From an uncultured Draconibacterium sp. (GTDB lineage: Bacteria > Bacteroidota > Bacteroidia > Bacteroidales > Prolixibacteraceae), in assembly GCF_963676815.1 (NCBI RefSeq), contig NZ_OY781365.1, positions 2,328,501-2,392,500 on the forward strand: a stretch of DNA of 64,000 nt, read 5' to 3'. The notes beneath the pieces are model-generated. The model was not told the origin of the DNA, searched no databases, and saw only the letters and a list, made by a program, of their open reading frames with translations. Within the stretch, counting starts at the first letter, position 1. Each line of letters starts with the position of its first letter. Positions 44,479 to 52,689 of this stretch are shown here, piece after piece. A program made the translations under genes and the position numbers.

Positions 44479-47433
44479 TTAAAAATTATCAGGTTTTAGT
44501 ACCAAAGGTATTCGGAAACGTACTTCTGCACCCGGGTTTCGGTCGCTGATTTCAAACTGTATTTTTCGTCGTTTCTGAAGTAGTTCAATTCTTTCGCGTG
44601 TTATTTTTGTTCCCAATCCGGTACCGAACGAATGCGATTGTTCTTTTAGTCCTTTGCCATTATCGAGCACCGAAATGTGTAAATATTGATTTTTTACTTC
44701 AAGGTTTATTTCAATTTCAGCATGTTTGATTTTTAAACCTCCAAAACCATGTTTAATCGAATTTTCAACAAGCGGTTGAAGCATCATTGGCGGAACAAGT
44801 ATTTGTTCGGTTGAATAATTTTTCGGCAACACAATCTTAAACGAGAAACAGTGGTTACATCTATATTGCTCCAATTCCATGTATTTGCTCACAATTTCCA
44901 ATTCGCGGGCCAGACTAATCGATTCTTTTTTAACATTTTGCAGAATTACGCGTAGCAATTTCGAGAAACTCACAATGTATTCGTTGGCTTGTTTTTTATG
45001 TCCGGCGTTTACCAATCCGCTAATGTTGTTCAGGCAATTCATAACGAAGTGCGGATCGAGTTGTGCCGATAAGGCTTCGCTACGTAATTGCGTGAGCCGC
45101 TGTTTTATGGCTGCCTTTTTCTTTTCACGTTTTCTAAAATACTGAATCAATAGAAATACGACTAACGAAAGAATTACCAATTCAGCCGCAATAAACCACC
45201 ATTTTTGCCAAAACGGATGTTTGATTGTGAATGCAAAAAGCACTGTGTCTGAAGTCGCCTGGCTAACACCTGCATCGGCTTTTACTTCAAACTCATAGCG
45301 GCCCGGGCGCAGTTTGTAGTAATTAATTTCGTTATTGTCGGTTGCTGCCGACCAATTTCCCTGTAAGCCTTTTAATCGATAATAGTACCTTATATTGCCT
45401 GAGTTGGTGAATGAAACCGCATCAATTAAAAACTGCAAATTATTGCGATTGTATTCAAAATCCTTTACTTTATTTCGTTCCTCTTGCTGCCATTTAATAT
45501 TATCGGTTGAAGAGTTAATATTCAGGAAAATACGCGGAGGCATTATTTTTTTATGTATCAGGCGTTGAGGATCAAAACGGGTTACCAGGTCGCTGGTTGG
45601 AATCCAAACCAGACCTTCCGAATCGGTGAGAAAGCCGTTTTGCCCACATTCAATTCCGGTAAATCCATTACTTTGGTTAAACAGAATGGTTTCGAAAATG
45701 CCACTGTTGTAGTACTTTTCCAAATCGGCAATGTATAATCCTTTAATTCCACCCAAAAACAGGTAATGTGGTTTTACAAACAACATCGAATAAAAAGCTT
45801 CTTCTTCTCTCGATTCAATTTGTTTTACCGAATCGCCGGTAAATAAATTTACATTTTCAATTCCGGCAATCCATATATTTTCGTGATGATCTTTAGCCAG
45901 CGAATAACTATGCTGAACAGATTGATTATTGTAATGAATAACACTGTCGTCTTTAATCACACTCAATCCGTTTTGCCCTATTACCACCAGGTTTTTGTTT
46001 TTATCAAATTCAAAATTTAACACACTCGAAACGCCCAGTTTCTGGCGCGTCCAACTTTTAATCTCGTTATTTTCATCAACAATGTACAAACCCGGATATC
46101 CGCTGCAGTATAATTTTCCATCGGGGTAAACTTTGGTCATTTGAAAAGGCAACTCGGGTAACCCGTTCACCGGAGAGAATTTCCCCGTTTCGTATTTCAG
46201 CACATTACATTCGGTTGGAAAAAAAAGCGTTGATCCGCGTCGGCTTGCTCCCATGTAGTAGGCGTAATAATCCGGAACAGGGCGTCGTTTAAGGTGTTGC
46301 GGCAGTTGACGGTTTACTTTACTTGTGTAATCGGTAGTTTTTGTTCCATCCCATTTCCAAAGCCCGTTTTGGTACGATGCAAACCAGAAGTTTTGTTTTT
46401 CATCTTCCAGCACCGACCAAACCCAGTCTTTATTTCCCATATTAAATTTGAAATTCTGAAAATTCAACTGGAAATAATTAAACAAACCTTCTTCGGTAGC
46501 TACCCACAGGTTGTCTTCAACATCGTAAATAAGGTCGCGGATATGAGTTAGGTTTTGCTTGATGGGCACTAACTCGTTTTTAAACAGATACAGGTTTTGA
46601 TCTGTTTTTACAATTAATTCATCGTTGGCAGGTGTCGAAATTATTTTAAAGAACCTTGTCGGGTCGGAAATTGTAAAAAGGGGAGAAATTGTCTCACCTT
46701 GAATCAGAAAAACTTCGTGTTGGTCATTAAAGCCCACAAAATCAGTTCCGTGCTGAATTATGTTATTAATGTTTTTTGGGTTGTGTAAGCGGCGTAACAA
46801 CTTGCCGGTTTTAACATCCGAAATGTACAGGCTGTCGGTACGCGCTTGCCATACGTTGTTGTCTTCTCCTTCTTCAAGAAAAATTATTGGTCCTCGTTGC
46901 CCGTTAACCTCGTACAGTTTTATTGAATCAAGATTGGAATAATCCATAACCTGCTGTAGCAATTCGTTATTTTGAGCGAGGGTGTGTAGTACTTTCTGAT
47001 TAAAATGCTTAGACTGTTGCAATAGTGAGGAACTTGTTGCTCTGTTCGGGTAGTTATGTTTCCGAATGCTATCGCCTGTAAGTTCAGCAAATAAATTGGT
47101 GCCAAATAGTAATAAGCGTTGGTCATTCGTTTCGCCCAAAACGGTTAAATCAAAACCCGGCAGAATTGCTTTTGGGTAGTTTTTAAAACGGTAGCCGTCA
47201 AAACGACTCAGCCCGACTTTGGTAGTGCACCACAAATATCCTTTGCTATCGATGAACATTGTCATCACCTGCATTTGTGCTAACCCATCTTGTACGGTGT
47301 AATGTTTGTAGCTGTACTCTGGGGAAACTGGTTGCGCAAAAGCAGACAACTGTGATGAAAGGAGGCAAAATATGCCACAACAGATTGTAAAAAGGATTGA
47401 TTTGGTATTGGCAACTTCTGGCATTTGTTTCAC
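44479..47433 (-). CDS. LytS-type sensor kinase with a periplasmic propeller
   Basis: A 984-residue membrane sensor. After the signal peptide (about 1-34) the periplasmic part has two-component-regulator propeller repeats (GLSRFDGYRFKNY, LWVATEEGLF, FASYQNGLWKWDG and others) to about residue 690. A Y_Y_Y-type domain (YYYRLKGLQGNWSAATDNNE) and one transmembrane helix (about 740-765) follow. The cytoplasmic His_kinase domain has QLDPHFVMNCLNNISGL and the HATPase segment MMLQPLVENSIKHGFGGL ... DNGKGL. This group often senses surface polysaccharides or other extracellular ligands; the ligand here is unknown. The partner regulator gene follows. Confidence 0.9.
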   Translation of the reverse strand: MKQMPEVANTKSILFTICCGIFCLLSSQLSAFAQPVSPEYSYKHYTVQDGLAQMQVMTMFIDSKGYLWCTTKVGLSRFDGYRFKNYPKAILPGFDLTVLGETNDQRLLLFGTNLFAELTGDSIRKHNYPNRATSSSLLQQSKHFNQKVLHTLAQNNELLQQVMDYSNLDSIKLYEVNGQRGPIIFLEEGEDNNVWQARTDSLYISDVKTGKLLRRLHNPKNINNIIQHGTDFVGFNDQHEVFLIQGETISPLFTISDPTRFFKIISTPANDELIVKTDQNLYLFKNELVPIKQNLTHIRDLIYDVEDNLWVATEEGLFNYFQLNFQNFKFNMGNKDWVWSVLEDEKQNFWFASYQNGLWKWDGTKTTDYTSKVNRQLPQHLKRRPVPDYYAYYMGASRRGSTLFFPTECNVLKYETGKFSPVNGLPELPFQMTKVYPDGKLYCSGYPGLYIVDENNEIKSWTRQKLGVSSVLNFEFDKNKNLVVIGQNGLSVIKDDSVIHYNNQSVQHSYSLAKDHHENIWIAGIENVNLFTGDSVKQIESREEEAFYSMLFVKPHYLFLGGIKGLYIADLEKYYNSGIFETILFNQSNGFTGIECGQNGFLTDSEGLVWIPTSDLVTRFDPQRLIHKKIMPPRIFLNINSSTDNIKWQQEERNKVKDFEYNRNNLQFLIDAVSFTNSGNIRYYYRLKGLQGNWSAATDNNEINYYKLRPGRYEFEVKADAGVSQATSDTVLFAFTIKHPFWQKWWFIAAELVILSLVVFLLIQYFRKREKKKAAIKQRLTQLRSEALSAQLDPHFVMNCLNNISGLVNAGHKKQANEYIVSFSKLLRVILQNVKKESISLARELEIVSKYMELEQYRCNHCFSFKIVLPKNYSTEQILVPPMMLQPLVENSIKHGFGGLKIKHAEIEINLEVKNQYLHISVLDNGKGLKEQSHSFGTGLGTKITRERIELLQKRRKIQFEISDRNPGAEVRFRIPLVLKPDNF

Positions 47434-47494
47434 AACGGATTCTTCACTGCTAAGATAAATTATTCTTATAGCAATAGTTGTGATAAGAACAAAA

Positions 47495-47525
47495 AAAAAC
47501 AGAAACCCAATGAGTTTCTGTTTTT
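47495..47525 (-). terminator. Terminator of the ROK kinase gene
   Basis: A 12-bp stem (47495-47506 / 47514-47525) with a T-run on the minus strand. It sits between the ROK gene and the kinase gene; with A-tracts on both sides it may act in both directions. Confidence 0.8.
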
Positions 47526-47545
47526 TAAAAGTATGTTGGTAAATA

Positions 47546-48523
47546 TTATTTTTCCAATTCTTTCCAGGCTAGTGCGCTGGCTCCAACAATTGCAGCATCG
47601 CCGGGCTTAAGTTCCGATGGAAGAATCTTGATTTTCTCTTTGAAGATAGGAAGCAAGTGTTTTTCCATGTGTTTTTTAGTTGGTTTAAAAATGTAATCGC
47701 CGGCAGCAGTTGGTCCACCAAACAGGAATACTGCTTCAGGACTAAGATGGTGAACAGTGTCGGCCAAACCTTGCCCCAACCACGCACCGGTCTTCTCAAA
47801 CACTTCCAACGCAATTTTGTCGCCTTTTTCCGCAGCGTCGTAAATCATTTTAGAGTCCAGCTCGTTAAACGATTTATTAGCCAGTAAACTGTCGGTTGCA
47901 TTGTACTGAACCATCAGTTCAAAAGCAGTACGTTTCATTCCTGGTGCCGAGCAGTAAGCTTCAAGGTGTCCCAATGCAGTACATCCGCACAGGCGTCCGC
48001 CAGGAATAAGGGTAGTGTGGCCGCATTCGCCCGCAAAACCATCGTTACCGTAAACCAAATCGCCGTTTACAACAATACCACTTCCAACGCCGGTTCCCAA
48101 AGTAAACATTACAAAGTTTTTCATGTCTTTGGCACCACCGTAAATCATTTCGCCAATGGCTGCTGCATTTGCGTCGTTTGTTAATGCAAGTGCTTCCATT
48201 TCAGGGAAGTGTGCACGAAGCAACTCAACCAAACGAACAACACCTTTAAACGACAGGTTTGGAGCATATTCAATTGTTCCACTGTAGTAATTACCATTTG
48301 GAGCGCCAATGCCAATACCAAAAACTTCTAGGTTTTCATTCAATAACTTAACCGATTTAATCAGTTCTTTAATGGCCGCTGCCAAATCTGAGATGTATTG
48401 GTCGATATCGCCATGCGATGGTGTAGAAATATTGTCTTTAACCATCACATTTCCTTCAGCGTCAACTACCCCAATGGCAGTATTTGTTCCGCCTATATCA
48501 ACCCCAATTGCTACTTTTTTCAT
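47546..48523 (-). CDS. ROK family glucokinase-like sugar kinase
   Basis: A 325-residue ROK sugar kinase. The phosphate-binding motif is GVDIGGTNTAIGV, the catalytic Asp is in LTNDANAAA, and the second phosphate motif is TLGTGVGSGIVV. The zinc segment is CGCTALGHLE: two Cys kept, with the third expected Cys replaced by His, so zinc may be held by Cys2His2. Glucokinase or N-acetylglucosamine kinase are both possible; the EIK-type residues that separate them cannot be judged confidently. No HTH domain, so it is an enzyme and not a repressor. It stands alone. Confidence 0.85.
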   Translation of the reverse strand: MKKVAIGVDIGGTNTAIGVVDAEGNVMVKDNISTPSHGDIDQYISDLAAAIKELIKSVKLLNENLEVFGIGIGAPNGNYYSGTIEYAPNLSFKGVVRLVELLRAHFPEMEALALTNDANAAAIGEMIYGGAKDMKNFVMFTLGTGVGSGIVVNGDLVYGNDGFAGECGHTTLIPGGRLCGCTALGHLEAYCSAPGMKRTAFELMVQYNATDSLLANKSFNELDSKMIYDAAEKGDKIALEVFEKTGAWLGQGLADTVHHLSPEAVFLFGGPTAAGDYIFKPTKKHMEKHLLPIFKEKIKILPSELKPGDAAIVGASALAWKELEK

Positions 48524-48576
48524 TTGTATTATGTTTATTAAATTTAGATTGTATCTGTCTATTCTTGTATGTTAGC

Positions 48577-48584
48577 AAAATTAA
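48577..48584 (-). promoter_or_regulatory. -7 box of the ROK kinase gene
   Basis: TAATTTTG on the minus strand fits TAnnTTTG and lies 54 bases before the start codon. Confidence 0.45.
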
Positions 48585-48712
48585 AAATATTATGCAATTG
48601 GCAGGGGTGCACGCACAGGTTTATAGTTATTTATTTTGAATTCAGTTAAGCTTTAACGTTTTTTAAGATGAAACTGAAATTAAGATCACAAAACTACGAT
48701 AAATATTAATCG

Positions 48713-48720
48713 TACATTTG
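48713..48720 (+). promoter_or_regulatory. -7 box of yidD
   Basis: TACATTTG fits TAnnTTTG and ends 12 bases before the ATG at 48733. An in-frame TTG inside this box is therefore not the start codon. Confidence 0.55.
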
Positions 48721-48732
48721 TTACCTGGTACT

Positions 48733-49002
48733 ATGAAAGCAATTGGAAAAGCATTTCTGAAGTTTTTTGGGTGGATACTTTTAATTCCGATATACATATA
48801 CAAATATGGAATATCGCCACTCACGCCTGCCTCGTGCAGGCATGTTCCTACTTGTTCAGAGTATGCTGTGCAGGCTATAAAAATTCATGGTCCGTTTAAA
48901 GGTTTTGTGCTAACTGCCAGGCGACTCTCAAAATGTCATCCCTGGGGAACACATGGTTACGATCCTGTTCCGCCAAAGCAACCACGAGAAAAAAAGCATT
49001 AA
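48733..49002 (+). CDS. yidD: Membrane protein insertion efficiency factor YidD
   Basis: An 89-residue protein with an amphipathic N-terminus (residues 1-25) and the YidD core YKYGISPLTPASCRHVPTCS, EYAVQAIKIHG, then RLSKCHPWGTHGYDPVP. YidD helps the YidC insertase place membrane proteins. Four conserved Cys positions are seen in the core. The C-terminal PPKQPREKKH tail is basic. It is not next to rnpA or yidC here, which is common in Bacteroidetes. Confidence 0.93.
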   Translation: MKAIGKAFLKFFGWILLIPIYIYKYGISPLTPASCRHVPTCSEYAVQAIKIHGPFKGFVLTARRLSKCHPWGTHGYDPVPPKQPREKKH

Positions 49003-49083
49003 GCAGGATTCAATTTATTTATTCCAAAACATAAAACTAAATTTGTGGAACATTGTTAAGATGAGACACTAAAAAATACACTG

Positions 49084-49959
49084 ATGAAGAGAATATTACT
49101 TTTATTGGTTTTGGCAACATTATTTGCATCGTGCGGAAACCAAAAGAAAGCAAAAGAAGAAGCTGTTGCTGATGTGGTTACAGTGAGTATATTGCCTCAA
49201 AAAACATTTGTGGAAAAAATAGCCGGCAACGATTTTGAAGTGAACCTTCTTATTCCTCCCGGTTCGAGTCCGGCGGCATACACACTTTTGCCTTCGCAAT
49301 TAAAAGACATCGCACGTTCGGCCATTTGGTTTCGCATTGGTTACATTGGTTTCGAGCACTCGTGGTCGGATAAAATTGCACAAGCCAATGAAAATATGAA
49401 AGTGGTGAATATTTCGGAAGGGCTGGATTTGATTGCCGATAAAATAGAACAGCATGGCGACCATGTTCATATCGATGGAGTTGATCCACATACCTGGTTA
49501 TCGCCCACTATGGTAAAACAAATGGCAAAAGTAATTCTCGACGAACTTTCGGATTTAAAACCCGAAAAGGCCGCAGAATACAAAGCCAATTATATGCGTT
49601 TTGTTAAGGAATGCGATCAGCTTAATGTTGATTTGAAAAACCAACTTAAAGACTACGCCGGACGAAAGTTTATTGTTTTTCATCCCAGCTTATCGTATTA
49701 TGCCCGCGAATATGGTCTGGATCAATACTCGCTGGAAACCGGAGGAAAAGAGCCAACACCACAAGAACTTAGAAAGGTGGTTGACATGGCAAAATCAGAA
49801 GGAATAAAAGTTATTTATATTCAAAGTGAATTTGACCGGGAACATGCGCGTGTTTTTGCCGACGAAATTGGTGGCGAAATTATTCAGGTGTGGCCACTAA
49901 ATCCGGAATGGGAAGAAAACCTGAGAACCATGACCCAAATTTTGATTGACAATTTTTAA
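49084..49959 (+). CDS. znuA: Zinc/manganese ABC transporter substrate-binding lipoprotein
   Basis: A 291-residue lipoprotein (lipobox TLFASC, Cys17) of the cluster 9 metal-binding family. The His-rich loop EQHGDHVHIDGVDPHTWLSP carries the metal ligands, with a further His in the VFHPSLSYYAREYGL segment and an Asp/Glu near the C-terminus (SEFDREHARVFADE). The family delivers zinc or manganese to the permease; the His-loop favours zinc, but this is inference. It is the first gene of a four-gene operon; the TAA stop overlaps the next ATG (TAATG). Confidence 0.9.
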   Translation: MKRILLLLVLATLFASCGNQKKAKEEAVADVVTVSILPQKTFVEKIAGNDFEVNLLIPPGSSPAAYTLLPSQLKDIARSAIWFRIGYIGFEHSWSDKIAQANENMKVVNISEGLDLIADKIEQHGDHVHIDGVDPHTWLSPTMVKQMAKVILDELSDLKPEKAAEYKANYMRFVKECDQLNVDLKNQLKDYAGRKFIVFHPSLSYYAREYGLDQYSLETGGKEPTPQELRKVVDMAKSEGIKVIYIQSEFDREHARVFADEIGGEIIQVWPLNPEWEENLRTMTQILIDNF

Positions 49960-50705
49960 TGGATTCGTTGATAAAAATAGAAAATCTGACGGTTGCTTAC
50001 GATAAGGTACCTGTGCTTGAAAATGTAAATCTTGAAATTTGTGAGAAAGATTTTCTGGGAGTGATAGGACCTAATGGTGGCGGAAAAACAACATTGTTAA
50101 AAGCCATTTTGGGATTGAAGAAACCGGAATCGGGGAAAATTCATTTTTCAAAAGACATGAGCGGCCGTAAAAAGCCAATTGGTTATTTGCCACAGGTAAA
50201 AAATATCGACCGTAAATTTCCGATTACAGTTTTTGATGTAGTTCTATCAGGAGCAATAATGCAGAACAAGCAAAAGGCAAAACGAACTGCTAAAGAAAGA
50301 GCAGAAGCATTGTTGGAAGAAATGGGAGTGGCCGGTATTAGAAACAAAGCTATTGGTGAACTTTCGGGAGGACAAATGCAACGGGTGTTTTTGTGCCGTG
50401 CCTTGTTGAGCGAACCTAAACTGCTTATTCTCGACGAGCCGGACACTTTTGTGGATAACCGTTTTGAGGGAGAACTGTATGAAAAACTACGACAATTAAA
50501 CAACGAGTTGGCAATTGTTTTGGTTTCGCACGATGTGGGAACCATTACCAGCTATGTAAAATCAATTGCCTGTGTAAATACTTTTTTGCATTATCATGCC
50601 AGCAACATAATTTCGCAAGAGCAGTTGGCCAATTACAATTGCCCGATACAAATTTTGTCTCACGGAGAAATTCCACACACGGTTTTAAAGCATCACCACC
50701 ATTAA
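49959..50705 (+). CDS. znuC: Metal ABC transporter ATP-binding protein
   Basis: A 248-residue ABC ATPase: Walker A GPNGGGKTT, signature LSGGQMQRVFLCRA, Walker B LLILDEPDTFVD and the H-loop LVSHDVG. The C-terminus ends KHHHH, a natural His run that may bind zinc. It belongs to the ZnuC/MntB group and shares a stop-start overlap with the binding-protein gene; the permease gene begins 1 base later. Confidence 0.92.
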   Translation: MDSLIKIENLTVAYDKVPVLENVNLEICEKDFLGVIGPNGGGKTTLLKAILGLKKPESGKIHFSKDMSGRKKPIGYLPQVKNIDRKFPITVFDVVLSGAIMQNKQKAKRTAKERAEALLEEMGVAGIRNKAIGELSGGQMQRVFLCRALLSEPKLLILDEPDTFVDNRFEGELYEKLRQLNNELAIVLVSHDVGTITSYVKSIACVNTFLHYHASNIISQEQLANYNCPIQILSHGEIPHTVLKHHHH

Positions 50706-50706
50706 T

Positions 50707-51516
50707 ATGAACGCAATACTCGAATTATTTTCATACGATTTTTTTCAGAAAGCATTTATGGCTGCGGTGTTTGCCAGTATTTCGTGCGGAATAATTGGTG
50801 CTTATATTGTTTCGCGGCGCATTGTATTTATTAGTGGCGGAATTACTCATGCTTCGTTTGGCGGAATTGGTTTGGCCTTTTTCCTTGGCTTTAATCCGTT
50901 GCTGGGAGCTGTTCTTTTTGCTGTTTTGTCGGCTTTGGGTATTCAGTTTTTTACTAAAGTGGCCGAAATTCGCGAAGATTCCTCCATTGCCATTTGGTGG
51001 TCGCTGGGTATGGCGCTCGGAATTATTTTTGTTTTTCTTACTCCCGGTTACACACCCAACCTGATGAGTTATTTGTTCGGCAACATTCTTACTGTAACAA
51101 GTTCAGAGCTTTGGTGGATGTTTACGCTCAATCTGGTTATTGTGCTTTTCTTTGTTGTATTTCTGCGTAAAATACTTTACATCGCTTTCGACGAGGAGTT
51201 TGCCCGCACGGCAGGTTTGCCGGTGGCTTTGTTCAATTACCTTATTATTGTGCTTATTGCACTAACTGTTGTTTTAAACATCAGGGTGGTGGGTATTATT
51301 CTTATTTTGTCGTTGCTCACCATTCCACAGGCAACGGCTAATTTATTTACCAACGATTTTAAGCGATTGCTGGTGTATTCGTCGCTGTTTGCTTTTGTGG
51401 GTACAATTGCCGGTTTATTTATTTCGTACTTTTTGAATATTCCATCAGGAGCAGCAATTATCTTTACCCTGGTTGTTATTTTTGGTGTTCTTCGTTTGAT
51501 AAAAACGTTTGTTTAA
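50707..51516 (+). CDS. znuB: Metal ABC transporter permease
   Basis: A 269-residue inner-membrane protein with about eight transmembrane helices and the ABC-3 family pattern (FISGGITHASFGGIGLAFFL, then SLLTIPQATANLFTNDF near the C-terminal third). It forms the membrane channel for zinc or manganese with the two preceding proteins. Its TAA stop overlaps the ATG of the small zinc-ribbon gene. Confidence 0.93.
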   Translation: MNAILELFSYDFFQKAFMAAVFASISCGIIGAYIVSRRIVFISGGITHASFGGIGLAFFLGFNPLLGAVLFAVLSALGIQFFTKVAEIREDSSIAIWWSLGMALGIIFVFLTPGYTPNLMSYLFGNILTVTSSELWWMFTLNLVIVLFFVVFLRKILYIAFDEEFARTAGLPVALFNYLIIVLIALTVVLNIRVVGIILILSLLTIPQATANLFTNDFKRLLVYSSLFAFVGTIAGLFISYFLNIPSGAAIIFTLVVIFGVLRLIKTFV

Positions 51517-51698
51517 TGTTTGCGCAGAAAAAGGAAAAAATATACGTGTGCAAGAACTGTAATTTTCAGTTTTCAAATCTCGATGTTCCCCGATCGTGCA
51601 GTAATTGTTTTGCCTGCACCGGATGTGAAATTTATATTTGCCCACAGTGTGCTGAAGAAGTGGTGATTAAGCCAATGAAAAGTATGGGAAGTAAGTAA
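51516..51698 (+). CDS. Small double zinc-ribbon protein
   Basis: A 60-residue protein with eight Cys in four pairs: CKNC near residue 12, CSNC and CTGC in the middle, and CPQC near residue 43. Two Cys4 zinc sites are likely. It has no signal peptide or membrane helix and a basic C-terminus. It overlaps the permease gene (TAATG), so it is expressed with the zinc transporter. Its family was not recognised; a role in zinc buffering, delivery or sensing is a guess from context. The coding case rests on the tight coupling and the regular Cys spacing. Confidence 0.75.
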   Translation: MFAQKKEKIYVCKNCNFQFSNLDVPRSCSNCFACTGCEIYICPQCAEEVVIKPMKSMGSK

Positions 51699-51843
51699 AC
51701 ACAGGGGATTCTTCAAACAAAATCGTCAAAAAAAAATATGTTTAAAAAATGCTGGAATCGTAAGTTTCCGGTTTGGTTCAATTGAAAAGAAAATGTATTT
51801 TCGGTGTGTGATAATCACAAATCAATTCGGGATTATTAAACAC

Positions 51844-51882
51844 AACTGCCCGCTCTGAATCATCAGGCGGGCAGTTTTTATT
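51844..51882. terminator. Terminator between zinc operon and nagB
   Basis: A perfect 10-bp stem (AACTGCCCGC 51844-51853 / GCGGGCAGTT 51867-51876), extended by CTGA/TCAG, with a T-run on the plus strand. Convergent genes end on both sides. The 145 bases before it hold no visible feature. Confidence 0.85.
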
Positions 51883-51896
51883 AAAATCCAGCTGGT

Positions 51897-52676
51897 TTAA
51901 ACTGACTCTTTAAAATACTTTACAGTTCCTACTTTAAGTTCCATTGTGGCATCTTCGTCGCAAACAATAATCCCGTTTGGATGCATTTGCAATGCCGACA
52001 ATGTCCACATGTGGTTAATGCCGTTTTCTACTACATTTTGCAGTGCACGGGCTTTTTTGTAACCATTCACCAAAACCAACACTTCTTTCGAGTCAAGAAC
52101 AGTTTGTACACCAACAGTTAAAGCCTGTTTAGGTACCTGGTTCAGGTCGTTATCAAAGAATCGCGAGTTGGCAACAATGGTGTCATAGTTCAGATCGACC
52201 AAACGGGTGCGCGATTGAATCGACGATCCCGGAATGTTAAATGCCAGGTGACCATCGGCGCCCATTCCTCCCATAAACAGCTCAATACCTCCGTACGAAT
52301 CTATTTTGGCTTCGTAGCGCTCGCACTCAGCATTTAAATCCGCAGCGTTTCCGTCAAGAATGTTTATGTTTTCCTTTGGAATATCGATGTGATTGAAAAA
52401 ATTCTCGAACATAAAACTGTGGTAGCTTTCCGGATGATCTTCGGCAATGCCAACGTATTCGTCCATGTTAAAAGTAACCACGTTTTTAAACGTTACTTTA
52501 CCTTGTTTGTACAAATCAATCAGTGCTTTGTATGTTCCCAGCGGCGTTGATCCGGTTGGTAAACCCAACACAAATGGTTTTTCTGCCGATGGTTGAAAAT
52601 CACTAATTCTTTCGGCAATATGGTTGGCAGCCCAAATGCTTAGTTCGTCGTAATTATTATGAATTACTAGCTTCAT
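51897..52676 (-). CDS. nagB: Glucosamine-6-phosphate deaminase (NagB) with altered active site
   Basis: A 259-residue enzyme of the NagB family, converting glucosamine-6-phosphate to fructose-6-phosphate and ammonia. Phosphate binding [12 protein letters not shown], Asp72-equivalent in FNMDEYVGI, and [12 protein letters not shown] with Asp141 and His143 are all present. The next residue, Glu148 in E. coli (FNEP), is Ile here (FNIP), although the surrounding sequence ([27 protein letters not shown]) is nearly identical to E. coli NagB. Activity may be reduced. Start at 52676 avoids overlap with the upstream gene; an in-frame ATG at 52748 is less likely. Confidence 0.93.
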   Translation of the reverse strand: MKLVIHNNYDELSIWAANHIAERISDFQPSAEKPFVLGLPTGSTPLGTYKALIDLYKQGKVTFKNVVTFNMDEYVGIAEDHPESYHSFMFENFFNHIDIPKENINILDGNAADLNAECERYEAKIDSYGGIELFMGGMGADGHLAFNIPGSSIQSRTRLVDLNYDTIVANSRFFDNDLNQVPKQALTVGVQTVLDSKEVLVLVNGYKKARALQNVVENGINHMWTLSALQMHPNGIIVCDEDATMELKVGTVKYFKESV

Positions 52677-52689
52677 TATATTCTGGTTT

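Noticed and set aside
48718..48732. TTG start for yidD.
   Set aside because: The TTG lies inside the TACATTTG promoter box; ATG at 48733 fits family length.
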